DNA of 64,000 nucleotides from NCBI GenBank assembly GCA_963989385.1, contig OZ022503.1, forward strand, positions 67,058,123 through 67,122,122, in the 5' to 3' direction. A program made the position numbers and the translations under genes. This document shows positions 34,701 through 48,600 of the stretch, piece after piece. Origin of the DNA: Ctena decussata (Eukaryota > Mollusca > Bivalvia > Lucinida > Lucinidae). Position 1 is the first letter of the stretch. Every line of letters starts with the position of its first letter. The notes below the pieces were generated by a model. The model was not told the origin of the DNA and made no database searches. It saw nothing but the letters and a program-made list of their open reading frames with translations.

Positions 34701-37700
34701 ACGATTCGTGACCTTAGGTGACTTGTACAATTCGGGCTGAAACTAGTGCCAAATGAGAGGGTTGGGATAAACATTTAATTGACCATATGTGCCAAAAATT
34801 CTCGTTCTTTAGTTTTCGAGTTATAGCCCCTGGAAGTCGAAAACTGCACGACTTTGCCCTCGAATATCTCGACAACGGAGAAAGGAGAATTTCAGGGCAT
34901 TTTCTCCCAAGAAATATATGGGAATTATCTGTAATTTAGCACAGTTTCAGAACGATTCGTGAAAGTCACCTTTTAAGAATAACTTCCACTGCAGGCCCAT
35001 ATATAAAAGTTTGCTCCTTTATTACTCTGCACATGGACAATTATTTGCGCTGTTATTTGCCCCAGGCATGTACCTATGTAATTACCGTTTACAGTGTAAA
35101 GATGGATGTTATCGGTCGCTGAACGTCGGAGCAGTAGGCGTTTAATGCATTTTCCCATAGGGTCCAATGCAAAATTGACACCTCATTTTCTCCATTCTCA
35201 AGAGCTTTGAGTCTCTGCAAAACATATACATGTGTAGACACAAATAAGTGAAATAGAATGAAGGCTATTTCAGCTTTAGCTTTTATTCCGTTTGGGAGCT
35301 AAAGTCGCACAAACTTTTGTTTACAAAAATTTCGATGGCCTATAGTTCGCAAGTTATGCAATCAGTTGACATAAGATTGTGCATGCATGTAGACATGTTA
35401 ATGACCTTTATATATGCCAAGTTTCAGATGGCTACCTACTCATACAAGCAAGCAGTAGCGGTTTGAAATTTTCACAATTTGGGCTACACGTTCGGGACGA
35501 TTCGTGACCTTAGGTGACTTGCACAATTCGGGCTGAAACTAGTGCCAAATGAGAGGGTTGGGATAAACATTCAATTGACCATATGTGCCAAAAATTCTCG
35601 TTCTTTAGTTTTCGAGTTATAGCCCCTGGAAGTCGAAAACTGCACGACTTTGCCCTCGAATATCTCGACAACGGAGAAAGGAGAATTTCAGGGCATTTTC
35701 TCCCAAGAAATATATGGGAATTATCTGTAATTTAGCACAGTTTAAGAACGATTCGTGAAAGTCACCTTTTAAGAATAACTTCCACTGCAGGCCCATATAT
35801 AAAAGTTTGCTCCTTTATTACTCTGCACATGGACAATTATTTGCGCTGTTATTTGCCCCAGGCATGTACCTATGTAATTACCGTTTAAAGTGTAAAGATG
35901 GATGTTATCGGTCGCTGAACGTCGGAGCAGTAGGCGTTTAATGCATTTTCCCATAGGGTCCAATGCAAAATTGACACCTCATTTTCTCCATTCTCAAGAG
36001 CTTTGAGTCTCTGCAAAACATATACATGTGTAGACACAAATAAGTGAAATAGAATGAAGGCTATTTCAGCTTTAGCTTTTATTCCGTTTGGGAGCTAAAG
36101 TCGCACAAACTTTTGTTTACAAAAATTTCGATGGCCTATAGTTCGCAAGTTATGCAATCAGTTGACATAAGATTGTGCATGCATGTAGACATGTTAATGA
36201 CCTTTATATATGCCAAGTTTCAGATGGCTACCTACTCATACAAGCAAGCAGTAGCGGTTTGAAATTTTCACAATTTGGGCTACACGTTCGGGACGATTCG
36301 TGACCTTAGGTGACTTGCACAATTCGGGCTGAAACTAGTGCCAAATGAGAGGGTTGGGATAAACATTCAATTGACCATATGTGCCAAAAATTCTCGTTCT
36401 TTAGTTTTCGAGTTATAGCCCCTGGAAGTCGAAAACTGCACGACTTTGCCCTCGAATATCTCGACAACGGAGAAAGGAGAATTTCAGGGCATTTTCTCCC
36501 AAGAAATATATGGGAATTATCTGTAATTTAGCACAGTTTCAGAACGATTCGTGAAAGTCACCTTTTAAGAATAACTTCCACTGCAGGCCCATATATAAAA
36601 GTTTGCTCCTTTATTACTCTGCACATGGACAATTATTTGCGCTGTTATTTGCCCCAGGCATGTACCTATGTAATTACCGTTTACAGTGTAAAGATGGATG
36701 TTATCGGTCGCTGAACGTCGGAGCAGTAGGCGTTTAATGCATTTTCCCATAGGGTCCAATGCAAAATTGACACCTCATTTTCTCCATTCTCAAGAGCTTT
36801 GAGTCTCTGCAAAACATATACATGTGTAGACACAAATAAGTGAAATAGAATGAAGGCTATTTCAGCTTTAGCTTTTATTCCGTTTGGGAGCTAAAGTCGC
36901 ACAAACTTTTGTTTACAAAAATTTCGATGGCCTATAGTTCGCAAGTTATGCAATCAGTTGACATAAGATTGTGCATACATGTAGACATGTTAATGACCTT
37001 TATATATGCCAAGTTTCAGATGGCTACCTACTCATACAAGCAAGCAGTAGCGGTTTGAAATTTTCACAATTTGGGCTACACGTTCGGGACGATTCGTGAC
37101 CTTAGGTGACTTGCACAATTCGGGCTGAAACTAGTGCCAAATGAGAGGGTTGGGATAAACATTCAATTGACCATATGTGCCAAAAATTCTCGTTCTTTAG
37201 TTTTCGAGTTATAGCCCCTGGAAGTCGAAAACTGCACGACTTTGCCCTCGAATATCTCGACAACGGAGAAAGGAGAATTTCAGGGCATTTTCTCCCAAGA
37301 AATATATGGGAATTATCTGTAATTTAGCACAGTTTCAGAACGATTCGTGAAAGTCACCTTTTAAGAATAACTTCCACTGCAGGCCCATATATAAAAGTTT
37401 GCTCCTTTATTACTCTGCACATGGACAATTATTTGCGCTGTTATTTGCCCCAGGCATGTACCTATGTAATTACCGTTTACAGTGTAAAGATGGATGTTAT
37501 CGGTCGCTGAACGTCGGAGCAGTAGGCGTTTAATGCATTTTCCCATAGGGTCCAATGCAAAATTGACACCTCATTTTCTCCATTCTCAAGAGCTTTGAGT
37601 CTCTGCAAAACATATACATGTGTAGACACAAATAAGTGAAATAGAATGAAGGCTATTTCAGCTTTAGCTTTTATTCCGTTTGGGAGCTAAAGTCGCACAA

Positions 37701-40700
37701 ACTTTTGTTTACAAACATTTCGATGGCCTATAGTTCGCAAGTTATGCAATCAGTTGACATAAGATTGTGCATGCATGTAGACATGTTAATGACCTTTATA
37801 TATGCCAAGCTTCAGATGGCTACCTACTCATACAAGCAAGCAGTAGCGGTTTGAAATTTTCACAATTTGGGCTACACGTTCGGGACGATTCGTGACCTTA
37901 GGTGACTTGCACAATTCGGGCTGAAACTAGTGCCAAATGAGAGGGTTGGGATAAACATTCAATTGACCATATGTGCCAAAAATTCTCGTTCTTTAGTTTT
38001 CGAGTTATAGCCCCTGGAAGTCGAAAACTGCACGACTTTGCCCTCGAATATCTCGACAACGGAGAAAGGAGAATTTCAGGGCATTTTCTCCCAAGAAATA
38101 TATGGGAATTATCTGTAATTTAGCACAGTTTCAGAACGATTCGTGAAAGTCACCTTTTAAGAATAACTTCCACTGCAGGCCCATATATAAAAGTTTGCTC
38201 CTTTATTACTCTGCACATGGACAATTATTTGCGCTGTTATTTGCCCCAGGCATGTACCTATGTAATTACCGTTTACAGTGTAAAGATGGATGTTATCGGT
38301 CGCTGAACGTCGGAGCAGTAGGCGTTTAATGCATTTTCCCATAGGGTCCAATGCAAAATTGACACCTCATTTTCTCCATTCTCAAGAGCTTTGAGTCTCT
38401 GCAAAACATATACATGTGTAGACACAAATAAGTGAAATAGAATGAAGGCTTTTTCAGCTTTAGCTTTTATTCCGTTTGGGAGCTAAAGTCGCACAAACTT
38501 TTGTTTACAAAAATTTCGATGGCCTATAGTTCGCAAGTTATGCAATCAGTTGACATAAGATTGTGCATGCATGTAGACATGTTAATGACCTTTATATATG
38601 CCAAGTTTCAGATGGCTACCTACTCATACAAGCAAGCAGTAGCGGTTTGAAATTTTCACAATTTGGGCTACACGTTCGGGACGATTCGTGACCTTAGGTG
38701 ACTTGCACAATTCGGGCTGAAACTAGTGCCAAATGAGAGGGTTGGGATAAACATTCAATTGACCATATGTGCCAAAAATTCTCGTTCTTTAGTTTTCGAG
38801 TTATAGCCCCTGGAAGTCGAAAACTGCACGACTTTGCCCTCGAATATCTCGACAACGGAGAAAGGAGAATTTCAGGGCATTTTCTCCCAAGAAATATATG
38901 GGAATTATCTGTAATTTAGCACAGTTTCAGAACGATTCGTGAAAGTCACCTTTTAAGAATAACTTCCACTGCAGGCCCATATATAAAAGTTTGCTCCTTT
39001 ATTACTCTGCACATGGACAATTATTTGCGCTGTTATTTGCCCCAGGCATGTACCTATGTAATTACCGTTTACAGTGTAAAGATGGATGTTATCGGTCGCT
39101 GAACGTCGGAGCAGTAGGCGTTTAATGCATTTTCCCATAGGGTCCAATGCAAAATTGACACCTCATTTTCTCCATTCTCAAGAGCTTTGAGTCTCTGCAA
39201 AACATATACATGTGTAGACACAAATAAGTGAAATAGAATGAAGGCTATTTCAGCTTTAGCTTTTATTCCGTTTGGGAGCTAAAGTCGCACAAACTTTTGT
39301 TTACAAAAATTTCGATGGCCTATAGTTCGCAAGTTATGCAATCAGTTGACATAAGATTGTGCATGCATGTAGACATGTTAATGACCTTTATATATGCCAA
39401 GTTTCAGATGGCTACCTACTCATACAAGCAAGCAGTAGCGGTTTGAAATTTTCACAATTTGGGCTACACGTTCGGGACGATTCGTGACCTTAGGTGACTT
39501 GCACAATTCGGGCTAAAACTAGTGCCAAATGAGAGGGTTGGGATAAACATTCAATTGACCATATGTGCCAAAAATTCTCGTTCTTTAGTTTTCGAGTTAT
39601 AGCCCCTGGAAGTCGAAAACTGCACGACTTTGCCCTCGAATATCTCGACAACGGAGAAAGGAGAATTTCAGGGCATTTTCTCCCAAGAAATATATGGGAA
39701 TTATCTGTAATTTAGCACAGTTTCAGAACGATTCGTGAAAGTCACCTTTTAAGAATAACTTCCACTGCAGGCCCATATATAAAAGTTTGCTCCTTTATTA
39801 CTCTGCACATGGACAATTATTTGCGCTGTTATTTGCCCCAGGCATGTACCTATGTAATTACCGTTTACAGTGTAAAGATGGATGTTATCGGTCGCTGAAC
39901 GTCGGAGCAGTAGGCGTTTAATGCATTTTCCCATAGGGTCCAATGCAAAATTGACACCTCATTTTCTCCATTCTCAAGAGCTTTGAGTCTCTGCAAAACA
40001 TATACATGTGTAGACACAAATAAGTGAAATAGAATGAAGGCTATTTCAGCTTTAGCTTTTATTCCGTTTGGGAGCTAAAGTCGCACAAACTTTTGTTTAC
40101 AAAAATTTCGATGGCCTATAGTTCGCAAGTTATGCAATCAGTTGACATAAGATTGTGCATGCATGTAGACATGTTAATGACCTTTATATATGCCAAGTTT
40201 CAGATGGCTACCTACTCATACAAGCAAGCAGTAGCGGTTTGAAATTTTCACAATTTGGGCTACACGTTCGGGACGATTCGTGACCTTAGGTGACTTGCAC
40301 AATTCGGGCTGAAACTAGTGCCAAATGAGAGGGTTGGGATAAACATTCAATTGACCATATGTGCCAAAAATTCTCGTTCTTTAGTTTTCGAGTTATAGCC
40401 CCTGGAAGTCGAAAACTGCACGACTTTGCCCTCGAATATCTCGACAACGGAGAAAGGAGAATTTCAGGGCATTTTCTCCCAAGAAATATATGGGAATTAT
40501 CTGTAATTTAGCACAGTTTCAGAACGATTCGTGAAAGTCACCTTTTAAGAATAACTTCCACTGCAGGCCCATATATAAAAGTTTGCTCCTTTATTACTCT
40601 GCACATGGACAATTATTTGCGCTGTTATTTGCCCCAGGCATGTACCTATGTAATTACCGTTTACAGTGTAAAGATGGATGTTATCGGTCGCTGAACGTCG

Positions 40701-41219
40701 GAGCAGTAGGCGTTTAATGCATTTTCCCATAGGGTCCAATGCAAAATTGACACCTCATTTTCTCCATTCTCAAGAGCTTTGAGTCTCTGCAAAACATATA
40801 CATGTGTAGACACAAATAAGTGAAATAGAATGAAGGCTATTTCAGCTTTAGCTTTTATTCCGTTTGGGAGCTAAAGTCGCACAAACTTTTGTTTACAAAA
40901 ATTTCGATGGCCTATAGTTCGCAAGTTATGCAATCAGTTGACATAAGATTGTGCATGCATGTAGACATGTTAATGACCTTTATATATGCCAAGTTTCAGA
41001 TGGCTACCTACTCATACAAGCAAGCAGTAGCGGTTTGAAATTTTCACAATTTGGGCTACACGTTCGGGACGATTCGTGACCTTAGGTGACTTGCACAATT
41101 CGGGCTGAAACTAGTGCCAAATGAGAGGGTTGGGATAAACATTCAATTGACCATATGTGCCAAAAATTCTCGTTCTTTAGTTTTCGAGTTATAGCCCCTG
41201 GAAGTCGAAAACTGCACGA

Positions 41220-41303
41220 CTTTGCCCTCGAATATCTCGACAACGGAGAAAGGAGAATTTCAGGGCATTTTCTCCCAAGAAATATATGGGAATTATCTGT
41301 AAT
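41220..41303. other. Orientation switch minus to plus, with 83-bp spacer
   Basis: Minus-oriented satellite reads up to CTGTAAT (ending 41303), then plus-oriented satellite begins with CGTGCAG at 41304. The inverted arms meet at ACTGCACGA (41211-41219) and TCGTGCAG (41303-41310), leaving 83 bp unpaired (41220-41302). Overlap between the joined ends is only one base (T). No filler is present. Confidence 0.9.
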
Positions 41304-42590
41304 CGTGCAGTTTTCGACTTCCAGGGGCTATAACTCGAAAACTAAAGAACGAGAATTTTTGGCACATATGGTCAATTGAATGTTTATCCCAACCCTCTCA
41401 TTTGGCACTAGTTTCAGCCCGAATTGTGCAAGTCACCTAAGGTCACGAATCGTCCCGAACGTGTAGCCCAAATTGTGAAAATTTCAAACCGCTACTGCTT
41501 GCTTGTATGAGTAGGTAGCCATCTGAAACTTGGCATATATAAAGGTCATTAACATGTCTACATGCATGCACAATCTTATGTCAAATGATTGCATAACTTG
41601 CGAACTATAGGCCATCGAAATTTTTGTAAACAAAAGTTTGTGCGACTTTAGCTCCCAAACGGAATAAAAGCTAAAGCTGAAATAGCCTTCATTCTATTTC
41701 ACTTATTTGTGTCTACACATGTATATGTTTTGCAGAGACTCAAAGCTCTTGAGAATGGAGAAAATGACGTGTCAATTTTGCATTGGACCCTATGGGAAAA
41801 TGCATTAAACGCCTACTGCTCCGACGTTCAGCGACCGATAACATCCATCTTTACACTGTAAACGGTAATTACATAGGTACATGCCTGGGGCAAATAACAG
41901 CGCAAATAATTGTCCATGTGCAGAGTAATAAAGGAGCAAACTTTTATATATGGGCCTGCAGTGGAAGTTATTCTTAAAAGGTGACTTTCACGAATCGTTA
42001 TGAAACTGTGCTAAATTACAGATAATTCCCATATATTTCTTGGGAGAAAATGCCCTGAAATTCTCCTTTCTCCGTTGTCGAGATATTCGAGAGCAAAGTC
42101 GTGCAGTTTTCGACTTCCAGGGGCTATAACTCGAAAACTAAAGAACGAGAATTTTTGGCACATATGGTCAATTGAATGTTTATCCCAACCCTCTCATTTG
42201 GCACTTGTTTCAGCCCGAATTGTGCAAGTCACCTAAGGTCACGAATCGTCCCGAACGTGTAGCCCAAATTGTGAAAATTTCAAACCGCTACTGCTTGCTT
42301 GTATGAGTAGGTAGCCATCTGAAACTTGGCATATATAAAGGTCATTAACATGTCTACATGCATGCACAATCTTATGTCAACTGATTGCATAACTTGCGAA
42401 CTATAGGCCATCGAAATTTTTGTAAACAAAAGTTTGTGCGACTTTAGCTCCCAAACGGAATAAAAGCTAAAGCTGAAATAGCCTTCATTCTATTTCACTT
42501 ATTTGTGTCTACACATGTATATGTTTTGCAGAGACTCAAAGCTCTTGAGAATGGAGAAAATGAGGTGTCAATTTTGCATTGGACCCTATG
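41304..42590 (+). repeat. Satellite array, subfamily B, plus orientation (block 3, left part)
   Basis: About 1.6 B monomers between the orientation switch and transposon copy 2. Private variants not found in the mirrored part of block 2 include CGTTATGAAAC (41995), GTCAAATGATTG (41581) and AATGACGTG (41763), so this is not an exact fold-back of block 2. GAGAGCAAAG (near 42089) and CACTTGTTTC (near 42202) match the monomer beside transposon copy 1. Confidence 0.95.
42586..42590. repeat. Target-site duplication, left flank of transposon copy 2
   Basis: CTATG, the reverse complement of CATAG, repeated at 43514-43518. It is the same monomer position as copy 1. Confidence 0.85.
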
Positions 42591-42657
42591 CACTGGTTGG
42601 GAGCGTACAGTACATGTGCACCGTTGTCCGATGTGTATAGTGGGCAAATCTTTGTCC
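42591..42657 (+). repeat. Terminal inverted repeat of transposon copy 2 (CACTGGT end)
   Basis: 67 bp starting CACTGGTTGGGAGCG and ending ATCTTTGTCC; equivalent to 28723-28789 of copy 1. Confidence 0.88.
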
Positions 42658-43445
42658 GTTGTTATGACCTTCAGGGTGTGTTTGTGTGAAATGTGTTTTC
42701 TTTTATTGTTTGGATGTAAACCACTTGGTAAGAGTGTTTTCTCTATTTATGTTTTCCATTATGGTCATCTTTGGAGATGGCTAGATGTTGTTTTCTTTGC
42801 TCTAAATTCGTATTTTCATCTGCAAATCACTGGTGTTTGTAATCAGATCACGTCACGTGTAACCAGAAAATCGGCCGAGTTAGCGTTTTAATTCGAAAAA
42901 AAATGTTAGTTAGTCCCTTTTTAAGATAGATTAATGATCTATTAAGAGATTTACCCATGATAAGTATCCTTTAAGTACGGGACGAATCCACAAGACAAGC
43001 AAAGCTGAGCATCCCCAAATTTTTCTGACTGTATGGGATGTCTCACTGACAATCGGTTTTACGACCAACGATACAGAATAGTGTTTGACCCCTCTTTTGT
43101 TTTCTTTGAAAATAATTGCCCTTACCTAGCATGATATCTAACAAGATTAATTAATCCTGAACCTAAATACACCATGAAATATTTCTAAAGAAAACACGGT
43201 TGTTTCATATAGAATTGATGGCAAAATTTGAAGAAATGGTACCGGCGCAGATTTCGAAATCGAAAGTAGAGTAGTGATTTTCTCAAATTAAATGTGAAAA
43301 TAAAGCATCTCATAATAATTTACAGAAAATTAAGGTGACATGTCGAAAAGATCCGTATTAAGGCTTGTCGAGCAAGCTGTTCTACCTACACTCAATGATT
43401 TTAAGACACAAAAATAAACAATTTTGAAACTTACCCGACATACTG

Positions 43446-43513
43446 GGACAAAGATGCGTCCACTATACAGATCGGGACAACCGGTCACTTGTACTGTACG
43501 CTCCCACCCAGTG
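43446..43513 (-). repeat. Terminal inverted repeat of transposon copy 2 (CACTGGG end)
   Basis: 68 bp; read on the minus strand it starts CACTGGGTGGGAGCG; equivalent to 27868-27935 of copy 1. Confidence 0.88.
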
Positions 43514-43518
43514 CTATG
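43514..43518. repeat. Target-site duplication, right flank of transposon copy 2
   Basis: CTATG, partner of 42586-42590; satellite continues with GGGAAAATGC. Confidence 0.85.
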
Positions 43519-45639
43519 GGAAAATGCATTAAACGCCTACTGCTCCGACGTTCAGCGACCGATAACATCCATCTTTACACTGTAAACGGTAATTACATAG
43601 GTACATGCCTGGGGCAAATAACAGCGCAAATAATTGTCCATGTGCAGAGTAATAAAGGAGCAAACTTTTATATATGGGCCTGCAGTGGAAGTTATTCTTA
43701 AAAGGTGACTTTCACGAATCGTTCTGAAACTGTGCTAAATTACAGATAATTCCCATATATTTCTTGGGAGAAAATGCCCTGAAATTCTCCTTTCTCCGTT
43801 GTCGAGATATTCGAGGGCAAAGTCGTGCAGTTTTCGACTTCCAGGGGCTATAACTCGAAAACTAAAGAACGAGAATTTTTGGCACATATGGTCAATTGAA
43901 TGTTTATCCCAACCCTCTCATTTGGCACTAGTTTCAGCCCGAATTGTGCAAGTCACCTAAGGTCACGAATCGTCCCGAACGTGTAGCCCAAATTGTGAAA
44001 ATTTCAAACCGCTACTGCTTGCTTGTATGAGTAGGTAGCCATCTGAAACTTGGCATATATAAAGGTCATTAACATGTCTACAAGCATGCACAATCTTATG
44101 TCAACTGATTGCATAACTTGCGAACTATAGGCCATCGAAATTTTTGTAAACAAAAGTTTGTGCGACTTTAGCTCCCAAACGGAATAAAAGCTAAAGCTGA
44201 AATAGCCTTCATTCTATTTCACTTATTTGTGTCTACACATGTATATGTTTTGCAGAGACTCAAAGCTCTTGAGAATGGAGAAAATGAGGTGTCAATTTTG
44301 CATTGGACCCTATGGGAAAATGCATTAAACGCCTACTGCTCCGACGTTCAGCGACCGATAACATCCATCTTTACACTGTAAACGGTAATTACATAGGTAC
44401 ATGCCTGGGGCAAATAACAGCGCAAATAATTGTCCATGTGCAGAGTAATAAAGGAGCAAACTTTTATATATGGGCCTGCAGTGGAAGTTATTCTTAAAAG
44501 GTGACTTTCACGAATCGTTCTGAAACTGTGCTAAATTACAGATAATTCCCATATATTTCTTGGGAGAAAATGCCCTGAAATTCTCCTTTCTCCGTTGTCG
44601 AGATATTCGAGGGCAAAGTCGTGCAGTTTTCGACTTCCAGGGGCTATAACTCGAAAACTAAAGAACGAGAATTTTTGGCACATATGGTCAATTGAATGTT
44701 TATCCCAACCCTCTCATTTGGCACTAGTTTCAGCCCGAATTGTGCAAGTCACCTAAGGTCACGAATCGTCCCGAACGTGTAGCCCAAATTGTGAAAATTT
44801 CAAACCGCTACTGCTTGCTTGTATGAGTAGGTAGCCATCTGAAACTTGGCATATATAAAGGTCATTAACATGTCTACATGCATGCACAATCTTATGTCAA
44901 CTGATTGCATAACTTGCGAACTATAGGCCATCGAAATTTTTGTAAACAAAAGTTTGTGCGACTTTAGCTCCCAAACGGAATAAAAGCTAAAGCTGAAATA
45001 GCCTTCATTCTATTTCACTTATTTGTGTCTACACATGTATATGTTTTGCAGAGACTCAAAGCTCTTGAGAATGGAGAAAATGAGGTGTCAATTTTGCATT
45101 GGACCCTATGGGAAAATGCATTAAACGCCTACTGCTCCGACGTTCAGCGACCGATAACATCCATCTTTACACTGTAAACGGTAATTACATAGGTACATGC
45201 CTGGGGCAAATAACAGCGCAAATAATTGTCCTTGTGCAGAGTAATAAAGGAGCAAACTTTTATATATGGGCCTGCAGTGGAAGTTATTCTTAAAAGGTGA
45301 CTTTCACGAATCGTTCTGAAACTGTGCTAAATTACAGATAATTCCCATATATTTCTTGAGAGAAAATGCCCTGAAATTCTCCTTTCTCCGTTGTCGAGAT
45401 ATTCGAGGGCAAAGTCGTGCAGTTTTCGACTTCCAGGGGCTATAACTCGAAAACTAAAGAACGAGAATTTTTGGCACATATGGTCAATTGAATGTTTATC
45501 CCAACCCTCTCATTTGGCACTAGTTTCAGCCCGAATTGTGCAAGTCACCTAAGGTCACGAATCGTCCCGAACGTGTAGCCCAAATTGTGAAAATTTCAAA
45601 CCGCTACTGCTTGCTTGTATGAGTAGGTAGCCATCTGAA

Positions 45640-48600
45640 ACCTGGCATATATAAAGGTCATTAACATGTCTACATGCATGCACAATCTTATGTCAACTGA
45701 TTGCATAACTTGCGAACTATAGGCCATCGAAATTTTTGTAAACAAAAGTTTGTGCGACTTTAGCTCCCAAACGGAATAAAAGCTAAAGCTGAAATAGCCT
45801 TCATTCTATTTCACTTATTTGTGTCTACACATGTATATGTTTTGCAGAGACTCAAAGCTCTTGAGAATGGAGAAAATGAGGTGTCAATTTTGCATTGGAC
45901 CCTATGGGAAAATGCATTAAACGCCTACTGCTCCGACGTTCAGCGACCGATAACATCCATCTTTACACTGTAAACGGTAATTACATAGGTACATGCCTGG
46001 GGCAAATAACAGCGCAAATAATTGTCCTTGTGCAGAGTAATAAAGGAGCAAACTTTTATATATGGGCCTGCAGTGGAAGTTATTCTTAAAAGGTGACTTT
46101 CACGAATCGTTCTGAAACTGCTAAATTACAGATAATTCCCATATATTTCTTGGGAGAAAATGCCCTGAAATTCTCCTTTCTCCGTTGTCGAGATATTCGA
46201 GGGCAAAGTCGTGCAGTTTTCGACTTCCAGGGGCTATAACTCGAAAACTAAAGAACGAGAATTTTTGGCACATATGGTCAATTGAATGTTTATCCCAACC
46301 CTCTCATTTGGCACTAGTTTCAGCCCGAATTATGCAAGTCACCTAAGGTCACGAATCGTCCCGAACGTGTAGCCCAAATTGTGAAAATTTCAAACCGCTA
46401 CTGCTTGCTTGTATGAGTAGGTAGCCATCTGAAACTTGGCATATATAAAGGTCATTAACATGTCTACATGCATGCACAATCTTATGTCAACTGATTGCAT
46501 AACTTGCGAACTATAGGCCATCGAAATTTTTGTAAACAAAAGTTTGTGCGACTTTAGCTCCCAAACGGAATAAAAGCTAAAGCTGAAAAAGCCTTCATTC
46601 TATTTCACTTATTTGTGTCTACACATGTATATGTTTTGCAGAGACTCAAAGCTCTTGAGAATGGAGAAAATGAGGTGTCAATTTTGCATTGGACCCTATG
46701 GGAAAATGCATTAAACGCCTACTGCTCCGACGTTCAGCGACCGATAACATCCATCTTTACACTGTAAACGGTAATTACATAGGTACATGCCTGGGGCAAA
46801 TAACAGCGCAAATAATTGTCCATGTGCAGAGTAATAAAGGAGCAAACTTTTATATATGGGCCTTCAGTGGAAGTTATTCTTAAAAGGTGACTTTCACGAA
46901 TCGTTCTGAAACTGTGCTAAATTACAGATAATTCCCATATATTTCTTGGGAGAAAATGCCCTGAAATTCTCCTTTCTCCGTTGTCGAGATATTCGAGGGC
47001 AAAGTCGTGCAGTTTTCGACTTCCAGAGGCTATAACTCGAAAACTAAAGAACGAGAATTTTTGGCACATATGGTCAATTGAATGTTTATCCCAACCCTCT
47101 CATTTGGCACTAGTTTCAGCCCGAATTGTGCAAGTCACCTAAGGTCACGAATCGTCCCGAACGTGTAGCCCAAATTGTGAAAATTTCAAACCGCTACTGC
47201 TTGCTTGTATGAGTAGGTAGCCATCTGAAACTTGGCATATATAAAGGTCATTAACATGTCTACATGCATGCACAATCTTATGTCAACTGATTGCATAACT
47301 TGCGAACTATAGGCCATCGAAATTTTTGTAAACAAAAGTTTGTGCGACTTTAGCTCCCAAACGGAATAAAAGCTAAAGCTGAAATAGCCTTCATTCTATT
47401 TCACTTATTTGTGTCTACACATGTATATGTTTTGCAGAGACTCAAAGCTCTTGAGAATGGAGAAAATGAGGTGTCAATTTTGCATTGGACCCTATGGGAA
47501 AATGCATTAAACGCCTACTGCTCCGACGATCAGCGACCGATAACATCCATCTTTACACTGTAAACGGAAATTACATAGGTACATGCCTGGGGCAAATAAC
47601 AGCGCAAATAATTGTCCATGTGCAGAGTAATAAAGGAGCAAACTTTTATATATGGGCCTGCAGTGGAAGTTATTCTTAAAAGGTGACTTTCACGAATCGT
47701 TCTGAAACTGTGCTAAATTACAGATAATTCCCATATATTTCTTGGGAGAAAATGCCCTGAAATTCTCCTTTCTCCGTTGTCGAGATATTCGAGGGCAAAG
47801 TCGTGCAGTTTTCGACTTCCAGGGGCTATAACTCGAAAACTAAAGAACGAGAATTTTTGGCACATATGGTCAATTGAATGTTTATCCCAACCCTCTCATT
47901 TGGCACTAGTTTCAGCCCGAATTGTGCAAGTCACCTAAGGTCACGAATCGTCCCGAACGTGTAGCCCAAATTGTGAAAATTTCAAACCGCTACTGCTTGC
48001 TTGTATGAGTAGGTAGCCATCTGAAACTTGGCATATATAAAGGTCATTAACATGTCTACATGCATGCACAATCTTATGTCAACTGATTGCATAACTTGCG
48101 AACTATAGGCCATCGAAATTTTTGTAAACAAAAGTTTGTGCGACTTTAGCTCCCAAACGGAATAAAAGCTAAAGCTGAAATAGCCTTCATTCTATTTCAC
48201 TTATTTGTGTCTACACATGCATATGTTTTGCAGAGACTCAAAGCTCTTGAGAATGGAGAAAATGAGGTGTCAATTTTGCATTGGACCCTATGGGAAAATG
48301 CATTAAACGCCTACTGCTCCGACGTTCAGCGACCGATAACATCCATCTTTACACTGTAAACGGTAATTACATAGGTACATGCCTGGGGCAAATAACAGCG
48401 CAAATAATTGTCCATGTGCAGAGTAAAAAAGGAGCAAACTTTTATATATGGGCCTGCAGTGGAAGTTATTCTTAAAAGGTGACTTTCACGAATCGTTCTG
48501 AAACTGTGCTAAATTACAGATAATTCCCATATATTTCTTGGGAGAAAATGCCCTGAAATTCTCCTTTCTCCGTTGTCGAGATATTCGAGGGCAAAGTCGT

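Larger units (their letters stand above)
28790..41303 (-). repeat. Satellite array, subfamily B, minus orientation (block 2, right part)
   Basis: About 15.7 nearly identical B monomers, spacing exactly 796 bp from 29401 to 40545. The first monomer right of the transposon has a private 2-bp loss (CCCCTAGGTCG instead of CCCCTGGAAGTCG near 29257-29267) and the variants AACAAGTG (29172) and TTGCTCTC (29282), which recur at 23470 and 23582 and, inverted, in block 3 next to transposon copy 2. Adjacent units near 33971 and 34767 share ACATTTAATTG. The array ends at the second orientation switch. Confidence 0.97.
42591..43513 (-). mobile_element. Non-autonomous DNA transposon, copy 2 (923 bp, MITE-like)
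   Basis: Reverse complement of 27868-28789, about 99.6 percent identical by eye: roughly three substitutions and one extra base in the poly-A run near 42896-42903. Termini are CACTGGTT at 42591 and the complement of CACTGGGT at 43513, so relative to the monomer it has the same orientation and target position as copy 1. That identity of site, flanks and linked monomer variants shows one insertion later copied with its satellite, not two independent insertions. The 128-codon frame at 42505-42891 again starts in satellite and is not a gene. Confidence 0.9.

Noticed and set aside
41180..41330. Orientation switches as simple hairpin-read or assembly fold-back artefacts
   Set aside because: The arms on either side differ in transposon content and private variants at all three switches, which a fold-back read would not produce. 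Other assembly errors in so repetitive a region cannot be excluded without reads.
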